A program made the translations under genes and the position numbers. Source: CALLVY01 sp937899855 (GTDB lineage Bacteria > Bacteroidota > Bacteroidia > Chitinophagales > Saprospiraceae). Taken from it: 64,000 nucleotides of DNA. Positions 41,729-50,280 of the stretch are shown here, one piece after another. The number at the start of each line of letters is the position of its first letter. Position 1 is the first letter of the stretch. The notes below the pieces were generated by a model. The model worked only from the letters and a program-made list of their open reading frames with translations. It was not told where the DNA came from and made no database searches. The stretch spans positions 1 through 64,000 of the forward strand of contig JBCBQC010000009.1 of assembly GCA_039820405.1 (NCBI GenBank), given 5' to 3'.

Positions 41729-43684
41729 ATGCGCTCCCTCTTGCTTCTGTTATTGGTCCACTGGCTGAGCGCTGCCCCCCTCCACGGGCAGGCCTTCGAC
41801 TGTACGGGTGACTTCTTCCTCGTCCTGTCCAACGGCAGTAGCGAGAGCCAACTCTACCGCGTGGCGGTCGATCCCCTGACCGAGGCCGTCGCCTTCGACC
41901 CCCTCGCCACCACCGGCGCCGGTACCAAACTCAACGCCATCGGCTACCGCCGTACCGACAACTTTATCTACGGCCTCAATCCCTCCACCTACGAACTCTA
42001 CCGCCTCGATGCCACCGGCCTGGCCACCCCGCTGGCCACCCTCTTCGAACTGGTCACCGACAACACTGGTTACTTTGCCGCCGACATCAGCCCCGACGGA
42101 CAGTTCCTCGTACTCCTGGGCTCTCGCGAAGTGGATGGGGCCCGTAGCAGCCAGGAGATCGTCTTCGTCGATCTCGATAAGCCCACCGACCCCATCAATC
42201 GCTTGCCCCTCCAGTTCGAAACCCCGTTCTTTTGTACCGACATCGCTTTTGATCCGCTCAGTGGGGTCCTCTTTGGCTTTGACCTCCGCGACAATCGCCT
42301 CCTCACCATCGACCCCAATACCGGCCAAGTCGATCAAACGACCTACTCCCCCAGCAATCGCGCCGATGCGATGGGCGCCCTCTTTTTCGATCCCTTCGGC
42401 CGCCTGTACGGCTATGGCGATGATCCGGGGGCCAACGAGTCACGCCGCTTTTTTCGGGTCGATATTCAGACTGGAACCGTATGGCCCTTAGCGGAAGGGC
42501 CCCTGGCCACGGATAAGGATGGCTGTTCTTGCCCCTACACCATACGCTTGGAGAAATCGGTATCGCCCCGGGTGGCCAGCCCCTGTACCGAAGTGCGCTA
42601 TACCTTTGTGGTCGCCAATGCTTCGGGCGAAACGCAGACGGGCGTCGACCTATTGGATGAACTGCCCCCGGAGCTGACCATTGTGGATATCTTGCGCAAT
42701 CCCTACGGAGGAACGGTGGGAAGTGGGCCGGGGACCAATTTGTTGCTACTCGAAAACCTAAGTATTCCTCCCGGAGTCGACAGTGTGACCATCAGCGTAC
42801 GGATTGCCGAAGGAGCTACTGGAGTATACGCCAATCAGGCTACGCTGAGCGGCTTTCCCGTCAGTTTGGGGGAGGAAACGATTTCCGATGATCCCCAGAC
42901 CCTGCCCCCGCTGGATTCTACCCGGCTGGAGGTGCGGTCGCTTCGGGTGGCTTTTGCACAGGATACCCTGGTTTTTTGTCGTGAGGGGCAGTTGAGTGCG
43001 GGGGTAGCCGGGAATGGTTTGCAGTACCTGTGGAGCGATGGACGAACCGATTCCGTCCGTACCGTAACGGAGGGAGGCTGGTACCGCATCCGGGTAACGA
43101 GCCCTTGTGAGGTCGCCACGGATTCCATCTTCGTTCGGTTTTTTGATCCTCAGGTGGAGTTGGGACCGGATCTGGAAATCACCCTGGGGGATAGTTTACC
43201 ACTTGCGCCCATCCTCCTAAGTCCCGAAGGCCTCGAACTATCCTGGACCGATCCGTTGGGCAATTCGCTTTCCTGCCTTTCCTGCGAAAATCCCACCGCG
43301 CGACCGACCACGGCGGTGACCTATACCCTCACCGTCAGTGATGGAGTGAACTGCTCGGCCAGCGATGCCATCCAAGTACGGGTCATTCGACTGGATGCGA
43401 TTTACGCCCCGAACATTTTCAGTCCCAACGACGATGGGGTCAACGATTTTTTCTTTCTCCAGGGAGCCGAAAATGTAAGCATTCCCCTGTTTCGCATCTT
43501 CGACCGTTGGGGAGGCTTGCAGTACGAAGCGCGCGACTTGCAGCTCAACGAATCGCGCCGGGGCTGGGACGGCCGTTCCCGCGACCGCCCGCTCCCGACG
43601 GGCGTCTACGTGTGGTACGCCCAAATCCGCTTTCCCGACGGAACCGAGGAGTGGCGTAGCGGCGACGTCAGTCTGATTCGCTAG
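41729..43684 (+). CDS. Secreted protein with DUF11-like region and T9SS type B sorting domain
   Basis: The 651-residue product has a signal peptide (RSLLLLLLVHWLSAAPLHG, then QA). An N-terminal beta-propeller-like region of about 250 residues has strand repeats such as DNFIYGLNPSTYELYRLD. A DUF11-type beta sandwich follows (LEKSVSPRVASPCTEVRYTF). Two Ig-like segments come next. A C-terminal gliding-motility/type B sorting domain (IYAPNIFSPNDDGVNDFF to VYVWYAQIRFPDG) ends the protein. Type IX export and surface release or attachment are expected. ATG 41729 was chosen because the signal peptide begins there; ATG 41684 and a TTG further upstream are in frame. The last 17 bases overlap the convergent hydrolase gene. 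Confidence 0.88.
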   Translation: MRSLLLLLLVHWLSAAPLHGQAFDCTGDFFLVLSNGSSESQLYRVAVDPLTEAVAFDPLATTGAGTKLNAIGYRRTDNFIYGLNPSTYELYRLDATGLATPLATLFELVTDNTGYFAADISPDGQFLVLLGSREVDGARSSQEIVFVDLDKPTDPINRLPLQFETPFFCTDIAFDPLSGVLFGFDLRDNRLLTIDPNTGQVDQTTYSPSNRADAMGALFFDPFGRLYGYGDDPGANESRRFFRVDIQTGTVWPLAEGPLATDKDGCSCPYTIRLEKSVSPRVASPCTEVRYTFVVANASGETQTGVDLLDELPPELTIVDILRNPYGGTVGSGPGTNLLLLENLSIPPGVDSVTISVRIAEGATGVYANQATLSGFPVSLGEETISDDPQTLPPLDSTRLEVRSLRVAFAQDTLVFCREGQLSAGVAGNGLQYLWSDGRTDSVRTVTEGGWYRIRVTSPCEVATDSIFVRFFDPQVELGPDLEITLGDSLPLAPILLSPEGLELSWTDPLGNSLSCLSCENPTARPTTAVTYTLTVSDGVNCSASDAIQVRVIRLDAIYAPNIFSPNDDGVNDFFFLQGAENVSIPLFRIFDRWGGLQYEARDLQLNESRRGWDGRSRDRPLPTGVYVWYAQIRFPDGTEEWRSGDVSLIR

Positions 43685-45146
43685 TGCCCGTTCCAAAACG
43701 TTTTCCGAGCCACTGGGCCATCCGCTCTAGGGCGGTTTCCGAAAAGGTCTCTTCCAGCTTGCCGTATTCGCTCACCTGACCCGTTTCACTGTATTGGAAC
43801 AAGTGATTGAGGCCTGCCAAGCGTTGGAGGCTAAAGTCGGTACAGGGACCCAGCTCGAGTGCTGCCCCGATTTCGGGGAGGTTCTGCTCGATCGACACCT
43901 GAAGGTCCTTATCGCCATTGAGGGCCAGTACGGGGCAGTGCACTTGCTCAAGGGCCTGCCGGGGATTGTAGGGCAGCAGAAATTTCATCCAGGGGGTGCG
44001 GAGGTTGGCGATGGTCTTGGTCTGAAAGGCGTAAAGACTGCCCACACCCGCCCGCTCTTCTTCTGATAAGGCTGCGTAGGCCCGCTCCAGGATACTCATC
44101 AGGGCTTCTTCTTGGGCCGCTTCCTCCGCCTGGCCGCGAATGACGGAAAATACCTGGGCATTAAAACTGCTGTCGCGTTGGATAATGTCTTCGGGAACCC
44201 CTTCGGCCCGAGCGATCAGAATGGCCTGGGTCTGTAGGATGTCGGCGAGGGGGACGCCCGGGGCGGCCAGTAGAATCAAGAAGGCGACGTCTCGTTGTTC
44301 GCTGGCGACCATGGGGGCGACGATGCCCCCTTCGCTGTGTCCGATAAAACCGATGTGATCCGCGGCGATGCGGGGATCTTGCTGTAGGTGTTGGAAGGCG
44401 GCGCGGGCATCGCTGGCAAAGTCCTTGGTGGTGGCGAGGCGAAAATTGCCCTCCGATTCGGCTACGCCGCGATCGTCGTAGCGGTATACGGCGATGCCCC
44501 GTCGGCTGAGGTAGTCGGCGATGATCCAGAAGGGTTGGTGTCCGAGGATTTCCTCATCGCGATTTTGGGGGCCGGAGCCGGAGATCAGGATGGCGGTGGG
44601 GAAGGGGCCTGGGCCGGGAGGGAGGGTGAGGGTTCCGGCTAGTCGGATGCTATCGGCCAGGGGATTGACGAAGGACAGGGGCTCGCTGGTGTAGGGGAAA
44701 GGGGGCTGTGGGGTTTGGGGGCGGGGTGGAGCCTCGGGTAGGGCATCGGCTTGGGCCAGCTGTAGTTGGAGGGGGAAGCCTTGTCCGTTTTGCGTCCAGG
44801 TGCCACGGATACTTCGGGGGTCGGGATCGAGGTGGCCTTCGTATTGGGCGTTGAGTAGGGGGTAGTTGATGCGGACCTGTTGGCCGGTGATGTCGACGGT
44901 TTTGGCCGCGATGTTGGTGGCGTTTTGTTGGGGTACGTCCAGGAGGCAGGTCCAGTGGCCGGCTTCATCGGTTTGGAGGGTAAAAAAGAGTTGTAGGCTT
45001 TGGGGGCCCACCTGGAGTTGTCCTTCCCAGGTACCGCGAAAGAGGCTATCGGTTTGGGCGGGTAGAAGGGGGAGGAGGAAGAGTAGGGCCCCGATCAGGG
45101 CGGCGGCGCAGCGGAGGGGCTCGGTGGGGGAGAGGTGGCAGTACAT
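43668..45146 (-). CDS. Secreted alpha/beta hydrolase (dienelactone hydrolase/acyl-peptidase-like)
   Basis: The 492-residue product has a signal peptide (AALIGALLFLLPLLPAQ) and an N-terminal beta domain of about 120 residues (FRGTWEGQLQVGPQSLQLFF) of the kind that precedes exported hydrolases in Bacteroidota. The catalytic domain has an oxyanion region AILISGSGPQNRDEE, the nucleophile elbow GHSEGG, the acid Asp in NGDKDLQV and the His in LNHLFQ, so the triad is complete. Substrate is unknown; esterase or peptidase activity is likely. Start ATG 45146 is set by the signal peptide. Its 3' end overlaps the convergent T9SS gene by 17 bases. Confidence 0.87.
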   Translation of the reverse strand: MYCHLSPTEPLRCAAALIGALLFLLPLLPAQTDSLFRGTWEGQLQVGPQSLQLFFTLQTDEAGHWTCLLDVPQQNATNIAAKTVDITGQQVRINYPLLNAQYEGHLDPDPRSIRGTWTQNGQGFPLQLQLAQADALPEAPPRPQTPQPPFPYTSEPLSFVNPLADSIRLAGTLTLPPGPGPFPTAILISGSGPQNRDEEILGHQPFWIIADYLSRRGIAVYRYDDRGVAESEGNFRLATTKDFASDARAAFQHLQQDPRIAADHIGFIGHSEGGIVAPMVASEQRDVAFLILLAAPGVPLADILQTQAILIARAEGVPEDIIQRDSSFNAQVFSVIRGQAEEAAQEEALMSILERAYAALSEEERAGVGSLYAFQTKTIANLRTPWMKFLLPYNPRQALEQVHCPVLALNGDKDLQVSIEQNLPEIGAALELGPCTDFSLQRLAGLNHLFQYSETGQVSEYGKLEETFSETALERMAQWLGKRFGTGTSESD

Positions 45147-45198
45147 GCGGGCAATGGGGTTGGTGAAACCATAAGTTGCCGAAAATGCTGCAGAAATG

Positions 45199-45233
45199 AA
45201 AAAAAATCTCCATCGCTCGGGGCGACGGAGATT
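45199..45233 (-). terminator. Intrinsic terminator of the CBM48/HhH gene
   Basis: AATCTCC (45205-45211) pairs with GGAGATT (45227-45233), continued by TCGC/GCGA after one A-C mismatch. On the minus strand an eight-T run follows. It lies about 40 bases beyond the stop at 45274. Confidence 0.82.
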
Positions 45234-45273
45234 TTCGGGGCGACCGGTGTTGGTCGGTATTGGGGCCGGGGGT

Positions 45274-45990
45274 TTAGGCACGGCCACCGTTCAGTTTATC
45301 TTGGAGCGTTTTGAGCTCGTCCCAGGCGCCTTTGGCGGCCAGTTTGGCTTGCTGGGCCCAGGTCGAGGGGTCGTGCATTTTGAAACGCGAACCGGCGTTT
45401 TGCAACACTTCCCGGAGGGTAGTAACTTTGGCTTTGCTCAGATCGGCAAAGGTCTTGATGCCCGCTTCGACGAGCAGACCAGCGATCTTGGGGCCGATGC
45501 CTTCAATCTTTTTCAGGTCGTCCTTGACGGTTTTTTTCGCGGCTGCTTTCTTGGCGGGCGCCTTGGTGGCGACGGCTTTTTTGGCCGTTACTTTCTTGGC
45601 GGGCGTCTTCTTTGCTGGTGCTTTCTTGGCCGGTGCTTTCTTTGCGGGAACGGCCTTGATTTTCACGGCGACGGTCTCCGCGACGGGTAGGTTGATCAGG
45701 CTGTTGTCCACGCCGTAGGGGGTGGGGACATAACCATCCGCAGCCCAGTCGTTGGCCCAGTGATCTTGGTCGATCAGGTAACGGAATTGGTAATCACGGC
45801 CCGTGGGAAGCTCCAAAACGGCGGTGTAAGCCTTTTTTCCAGCTTTCATTTTTAGGCCATTTTCTGCTTGCCAGTCGTTAAATTCTCCCAAAACGAGTAC
45901 CTCTTTGGCGCCGTTGACGGCCTCCACGGGCAAATCGAAGGTTACCTTACAAACAGGCTTTGATTTTGAAAATTGCTTTTTTAAACCCAT
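45274..45990 (-). CDS. CBM48-like domain fused to a histone-H1-like Lys/Ala tail and a helix-hairpin-helix domain
   Basis: The 238-residue protein has three parts. Residues 12-101 form an AMPK/isoamylase-type glycogen-binding E-set domain (CBM48), with VLVLGEFNDW and the region YQFRYLIDQDHWANDW. Residues 112-155 are a low-complexity KKAPAKKTPAKK array like the tail of histone H1 or bacterial HU-like proteins. Residues 157-235 are a helix-hairpin-helix-type domain (LKKIEGIGPKIAGLLVEAGI). No signal peptide is seen, so it should be cytoplasmic. The second and third parts suggest nucleic acid binding and the first carbohydrate binding. The combined role is unknown. An exact -7 box lies about 119 bases upstream, and a 14-bp palindrome lies in the leader. 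Confidence 0.82.
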   Translation of the reverse strand: MGLKKQFSKSKPVCKVTFDLPVEAVNGAKEVLVLGEFNDWQAENGLKMKAGKKAYTAVLELPTGRDYQFRYLIDQDHWANDWAADGYVPTPYGVDNSLINLPVAETVAVKIKAVPAKKAPAKKAPAKKTPAKKVTAKKAVATKAPAKKAAAKKTVKDDLKKIEGIGPKIAGLLVEAGIKTFADLSKAKVTTLREVLQNAGSRFKMHDPSTWAQQAKLAAKGAWDELKTLQDKLNGGRA

Positions 45991-46029
45991 TTTTTTTCCT
46001 TAGTTTTAGGTTTGATAAAATAATAGTGA

Positions 46030-46043
46030 ACTTTTCGAAAAGT
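46030..46043. promoter_or_regulatory. 14-bp perfect palindrome in the leader of the CBM48/HhH gene
   Basis: ACTTTTCGAAAAGT is its own reverse complement with no spacer. It lies about 40 bases upstream of the ATG at 45990, downstream of the predicted transcription start, where a bound repressor would block elongation. Confidence 0.4.
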
Positions 46044-46108
46044 CTGACCGCCCTGGTTTGGACTTTTTTTGTGGTTATTGTACGTCGAACACTTTCCGAA
46101 TTTCGCCG

Positions 46109-46116
46109 CAAAGATA
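46109..46116 (-). promoter_or_regulatory. -7 box for the CBM48/HhH gene
   Basis: The minus strand reads TATCTTTG, an exact match to TAnnTTTG, giving a predicted 5' leader of about 113 bases before the ATG at 45990. Confidence 0.6.
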
Positions 46117-46326
46117 CAAAAATAATTATTAATAAATCGCTGATCCTCAAATAATAAAGCGCGATCCACCGGATTAATTTTAGGTAAACTTTTCTGCTAC
46201 AAATATAGATAAAAATTTTAATGTGTTTCAAGCCCCAGCGGCATTCCCCACCCAAATTTTTTGGTGGCGCGGGTAAAAAAATTGTATTTTTAAGGACCTA
46301 GGCACATCTAACAATAGCAATCTCTT

Positions 46327-46896
46327 ATGACAGTGAATGTAAAAACTTGGAAAATCGAGGCCGATGCCTACCTGCAGATGATGGAGGCGGGCATTATTCG
46401 GGCCAGCGACCGAGTAGAATTATTCGACGGAAAAATTGTTGAAATGAGCCCAATTGGTAATTCTCACGCAGGCATGGTTGACCGCATCGCCAACGTTCTG
46501 ATGTTATACATCAAAGGTCGCGCAATTATTCGCGTACAAAACCCGGTCAGGCTATCCGAACTTTCTATGCCCCAGCCCGACGTAGCCATCCTTCACCAGA
46601 ATGATAACTACTACAGCGATACTACTCCTGGCCCCGCCGACATCCACCTCCTGATCGAAGTGGCCGACTCCTCGCTCGACTACGATCAAGACTTTAAGCT
46701 CCACCACTACGCCGAAGCCGGTATCCGCGAATACTGGATCGTCGACTTGCCCCAGCACCGCCTGCTCCGTTACTACGAAGCCTCCGGTCAGGAATATCGC
46801 CACCGCGAAATCATCCAAGTCCATCAATCCGTGACGCTGCGCGACTTTGACCTGGAGATTCCCGCCCTCGAGCTGCTGGGCCCCACTCCCGAGTAA
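46327..46896 (+). CDS. Uma2 family (PD-(D/E)XK nuclease-fold) protein
   Basis: The 189-residue protein matches the Uma2/DUF820 family: RVELFDGKIVEMSPIGNSHAG near residue 29, then a nuclease-like core with the Asp of PQPDVAIL, the Glu of LLIEVADSS, a downstream Lys (FKLHHYAEAGIREYWIVDL) and the closing strand. These residues form a PD-(D/E)XK-type active site, so metal-dependent endonuclease activity is possible, but the biological role is unknown. Such genes multiply in cyanobacteria and some Bacteroidota and are often mobile. No toxin or antitoxin partner is adjacent. Confidence 0.9.
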   Translation: MTVNVKTWKIEADAYLQMMEAGIIRASDRVELFDGKIVEMSPIGNSHAGMVDRIANVLMLYIKGRAIIRVQNPVRLSELSMPQPDVAILHQNDNYYSDTTPGPADIHLLIEVADSSLDYDQDFKLHHYAEAGIREYWIVDLPQHRLLRYYEASGQEYRHREIIQVHQSVTLRDFDLEIPALELLGPTPE

Positions 46897-46990
46897 GACA
46901 TCACCCAGTCCGTTAGCGGATCGCGCAAACTTTGCATTGGTCTAAATTCTCCGGGAATGCGAGGCGACTACCTTACCTTGGAGCAAAAAC

Positions 46991-47860
46991 ATGAACCCAT
47001 CTCGATTGCTTTGCCTGCTGTTTTTTATCAGCACGGCCCCCCTCCTGCCCGCTCAAGACCCCTCCGCCGACGAAACCGCCGTCGTACAAGTCATCAAGGA
47101 CCTCTTTGATGGGATGCGGGCCGCTGACAGCTCCAGCATGCGCCCCCTCTTTCACCCCTCCGCCCGCCTTCAGACCATCTACACCAGCAAAGCGGGCGAA
47201 CCCGTGCTCAAAGACGCCACCGTTCAAGACTGGCTCAATTCGGTTGCCGCCCCCCACGAGGAGGTCTACGACGAACAAATCTTTACCTACCGCACCGAGA
47301 TCGACGGGCGGATGGCCACCGTCTGGACCGAATACACTTTTTACTTGGGCGATCAGCTGAGCCACTGTGGGGTCAACGCCTTTCACTTGTTCAACAGCGA
47401 TGCGGGCTGGAAGATTACGCAGGTGAGCGATACCCGCCGTCGGAGCGACTGCCAGCAGGACCCCGTCCGGCAGATCAACGCAACGATGGATGCTTGGCAC
47501 CAGGCCGCTGCGGAAGCCAATGCGGAGGCCTTCTTCGGCCGGATGACGGCCGATGCCATTTACCTGGGTACCGAAGCGGGAGAGCGCTGGTACCGGGATG
47601 AACTTCGGGAGTGGTCAAAAGACTTTTTCGCCCGGGAGGCGGCTTGGATTTTTCGTCCCACGGGGCGGCAAATTTACTTTGCGGCCGACGGGAATACCGC
47701 CTGGTTCGAGGAAGCACTCGCTACCTGGATGGGGCCTTGCCGCGGATCGGGGGTATTGACCAAAGTGGAGGACCAGTGGATGATCCGTCACTACAATTTG
47801 GCGGTGACGGTCCCGAACAGCAAGATTAAGGACTTTATCAAACTGATGGAAAAGGAGTAG
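46991..47860 (+). CDS. Secreted protein with two tandem NTF2/SnoaL-like domains
   Basis: The 289-residue product has a signal peptide (ending PLLPAQ). It has two cone-shaped NTF2-like domains in a row: the first at about residues 25-150 (VVQVIKDLFDGMRAADSSSM, then FHPSARLQTIY), and the second at about 158-285 (INATMDAWHQAAAEANAEAFF, then AWFEEAL and WMIRHYNLAVTVPN). The second resembles the SnoaL-3/ketosteroid-isomerase-like group. No catalytic residues are certain. The tandem exported arrangement suggests binding of a small hydrophobic ligand. It converges with the rhodanese gene 19 bases away. Confidence 0.78.
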   Translation: MNPSRLLCLLFFISTAPLLPAQDPSADETAVVQVIKDLFDGMRAADSSSMRPLFHPSARLQTIYTSKAGEPVLKDATVQDWLNSVAAPHEEVYDEQIFTYRTEIDGRMATVWTEYTFYLGDQLSHCGVNAFHLFNSDAGWKITQVSDTRRRSDCQQDPVRQINATMDAWHQAAAEANAEAFFGRMTADAIYLGTEAGERWYRDELREWSKDFFAREAAWIFRPTGRQIYFAADGNTAWFEEALATWMGPCRGSGVLTKVEDQWMIRHYNLAVTVPNSKIKDFIKLMEKE

Positions 47861-47879
47861 AAGCTCCTCGAAGTGGGGG

Positions 47880-48188
47880 CTATTTGCTACTGCCAAAGGC
47901 TTCCTGCCAAGCCAAGACGCCGCCGGTGAGGTTGCGCACCTGGGTAAACCCGGCTCCCTGTAGCATTTGCTGGGCCATACCACTGCGCCCACCCGAACGG
48001 CAGTGCATCACGATCTCTTCGTGTTGGTAGGCTTTCAACTCTTCGAGGTGTTGTTCGACGTTGCCCAGGGGGATGAGGCGGGCGCCCAGGTTAAATTCTT
48101 CGAATTCGTGGGGTTCGCGGACGTCGATGAATACGAATTTGTCGCCCCGGTCTAGCTTTTCCTTGAGTTCTTGTACGGTGATATCCAT
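47880..48188 (-). CDS. Single-domain rhodanese-like sulfurtransferase
   Basis: The 102-residue protein is one rhodanese domain. The FVFIDVREPHEFEEFNLGA region gives the domain start, and the active-site loop HCRSGGRS holds the catalytic C63. LTGGVLAWQEAF closes it. It resembles GlpE/PspE-type single-domain proteins and has no signal peptide. It may carry persulfide sulfur in the cytoplasm. It ends an apparent leftward pair with the T9SS type A gene (10-base gap). Confidence 0.92.
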   Translation of the reverse strand: MDITVQELKEKLDRGDKFVFIDVREPHEFEEFNLGARLIPLGNVEQHLEELKAYQHEEIVMHCRSGGRSGMAQQMLQGAGFTQVRNLTGGVLAWQEAFGSSK

Positions 48189-48198
48189 TGGCTACATT

Positions 48199-50148
48199 TT
48201 AGCGTAAAATTAAAAATTTCTCCTTGATCTGCTGACCAAGGTCGGCGTGATGCAGCTGCAAGATATAAATTCCGTTGGGTAAGTGGGCCACTTCGATTTC
48301 AGAATCGGCTACCTGTTGGAGCAACAATTGACCGGAGGTATTGAAAATGCGAAGTTCCCAATCGCCGCGGCTCCAGTCCCAACCCCGAAGCTGGAGTCGA
48401 TCCCGGGCGGGATTGGGGAAGAGTTGCAGTTGTTGGGCCTCGTTGCTTACGAGCACCTCTTCGGTTTGGGTCATGACCGGTGGCACATCCCCAAAGACGG
48501 GGCGGATCATCAGCGAGCCCGGCTGGTCGATGCGGAACCAAGGGGCCTGGCTGCTCGGTGGCTTGAACCACTGAAAGGGCTGCGCATCCCGACTGTTCAG
48601 ATCGTAGCCCAAGCCGATAAAGGTGTTATTGACGGAGATGTGTTCGATGCCCACCAAAAAGGTATCCGCCGTGAGGCTGAGTTCCACCAATTCCCCTTCT
48701 TCATCCACCAGCGGGTAGGTCGTAAAGGCATTGAGGGTATCAAAAAATTGTTGGGCATTGATGACCTCCTTTTTGGGCGAAGTGTAGACGAGATTCAGGT
48801 TATCCATCGTCACACTGCCTTCCCACACCTTGATGACAAAATCACCGCTCTGCGCCGATCCGCTAAAGGGGAAATTGATGGCCACGCCCCGGAGGATATC
48901 CGGTTCGCGCAGGTCGTACTGTACGGCGATTTGATTGCCCATACTCCGGCTAGCCACCACGCCTTCGGTACTGCCATCGTCGTAGGCGTAGAAATCGTTG
49001 ATGCTGTTGGTGCGGCTGGCGGTATTGTTAGTGGTAACGCCGGGAAAGCCCGTATCTTCACCAAAATTGGCACTAGTGGTGTAATCCGAGAGGAGAGTAA
49101 AAGGGCCGTCGATCGGAATGAGGGCATCAAACAAAGCATTAAGTGGTCTAGTAACCGAAGCCGTCCCGTAGGTTATGGTATCGAATAGGAGTGCATCATT
49201 TCTGAGCAGGTCGGATTCGAAAATGATGGAGGGCGACTCTTCCTGCCGAATGGTGATGATATTGCTTTGGAAACCTACAGTAGTGTCAATAGCGGCATGG
49301 TTAAATACTTGAACTCGCCACTGGGATCGGAGATCTTCCCGCCGAAATTGTTCCCAGGGGATGTGATTGTACAATCTGAGTGGTGCCTGTAGCCGACTCA
49401 CAAGCGCTAAGTCACTGGGATTTCTAATGGGGGCACGGGTATCAATGTACACGTAGTCCAGGTGCCACAGGTACTGTAAGCCCAAGCGGTTACAGTGGTT
49501 GACGAAGCGGAACTGAAAAGCGTCGTGAAAGTAGGCCGGGGAGTTGATGGGGTAGGAGAGCTTGTCGCGAAAACGGAAGGTATCGAGGGGACTGGTGGAG
49601 TTTTGCAGTCCCATAAAGGTATCGATACTGATCCACTGGCTGGCGGTATCCAAAAACTGGAGAACGAGGCTGTCGTTACGGGTCGGGAAAAAGTTGGTGA
49701 TGCCCTTGGGCTGGATGTAGAAGTTGATGAATATCCCGTCGTTGGCCGTGGCATCATCGAGGTCGATGGCTCGGGAGGTCAGGTAATCCGCCGGACCGAA
49801 GCCCCCGCCGTAGGGAAAGCCCCGGGGGTCGAGTCCGTCGAAGGTGGCGGTGCCGATCGACAGGGGCTCGAAGGCCAGGTGATCGTTGATGTACACGTTG
49901 CTGTCGACCCACAGGTCGGGATTGGGGTAGGGGCCGGGATAGGAAAAGTCGTCGAAGAAGGGCAGCTGGAGGGCTTGCTGCCGAGCGGCGGGGGGACGCT
50001 GCGTCTTCCGCTCGGCAGCCGCCGTGCCACTGGGGCCTAGCGATTGCAGCCGGAGGACGGGGTTGCTGGTCAGGGGTTCAATCTGAATTTGCGCGGAGGC
50101 TAAAATATTGCTACCGAGCAAAAGTACGAGTAGGTAAAGTTGTCGCAT
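48199..50148 (-). CDS. Large secreted protein with T9SS type A sorting domain
   Basis: The 649-residue product has a signal peptide (LYLLVLLLGSNILASAQ). It has a beta-rich central region with FFDDFSYPGPYPNPDLW, typical of exported Bacteroidota proteins whose N-terminal domain resembles a concanavalin-like sandwich. It ends in a type A sorting domain (LQLFPNPARDRLQLRGW to the C-terminus, YILQLHHADLGQQI). No enzymatic motif was found, so it may be an adhesin or structural surface protein exported by the type IX system. Confidence 0.83.
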   Translation of the reverse strand: MRQLYLLVLLLGSNILASAQIQIEPLTSNPVLRLQSLGPSGTAAAERKTQRPPAARQQALQLPFFDDFSYPGPYPNPDLWVDSNVYINDHLAFEPLSIGTATFDGLDPRGFPYGGGFGPADYLTSRAIDLDDATANDGIFINFYIQPKGITNFFPTRNDSLVLQFLDTASQWISIDTFMGLQNSTSPLDTFRFRDKLSYPINSPAYFHDAFQFRFVNHCNRLGLQYLWHLDYVYIDTRAPIRNPSDLALVSRLQAPLRLYNHIPWEQFRREDLRSQWRVQVFNHAAIDTTVGFQSNIITIRQEESPSIIFESDLLRNDALLFDTITYGTASVTRPLNALFDALIPIDGPFTLLSDYTTSANFGEDTGFPGVTTNNTASRTNSINDFYAYDDGSTEGVVASRSMGNQIAVQYDLREPDILRGVAINFPFSGSAQSGDFVIKVWEGSVTMDNLNLVYTSPKKEVINAQQFFDTLNAFTTYPLVDEEGELVELSLTADTFLVGIEHISVNNTFIGLGYDLNSRDAQPFQWFKPPSSQAPWFRIDQPGSLMIRPVFGDVPPVMTQTEEVLVSNEAQQLQLFPNPARDRLQLRGWDWSRGDWELRIFNTSGQLLLQQVADSEIEVAHLPNGIYILQLHHADLGQQIKEKFLILR

Positions 50149-50280
50149 AGGTGCTGCTTGTGTTTCCCGAGCTCAGGATATTCGTAAACGTATTCCAATA
50201 TTGGGAAAAACGTAGAATCTGAATTTATGTTGCTTGAAAAAAATGGGGGACTGGTCGTGGGGCAACAATTGAGTGGATTC

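Larger units (their letters stand above)
45991..46326. other. AT-rich divergent intergenic interval
   Basis: This AT-rich gap separates the leftward CBM48/HhH gene from the rightward Uma2 gene. It holds a leftward -7 box, a 14-bp palindrome in the leftward leader, and a possible rightward -7 box TATTTTTA at 46284-46291. No convincing gene was seen inside it. Confidence 0.6.
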
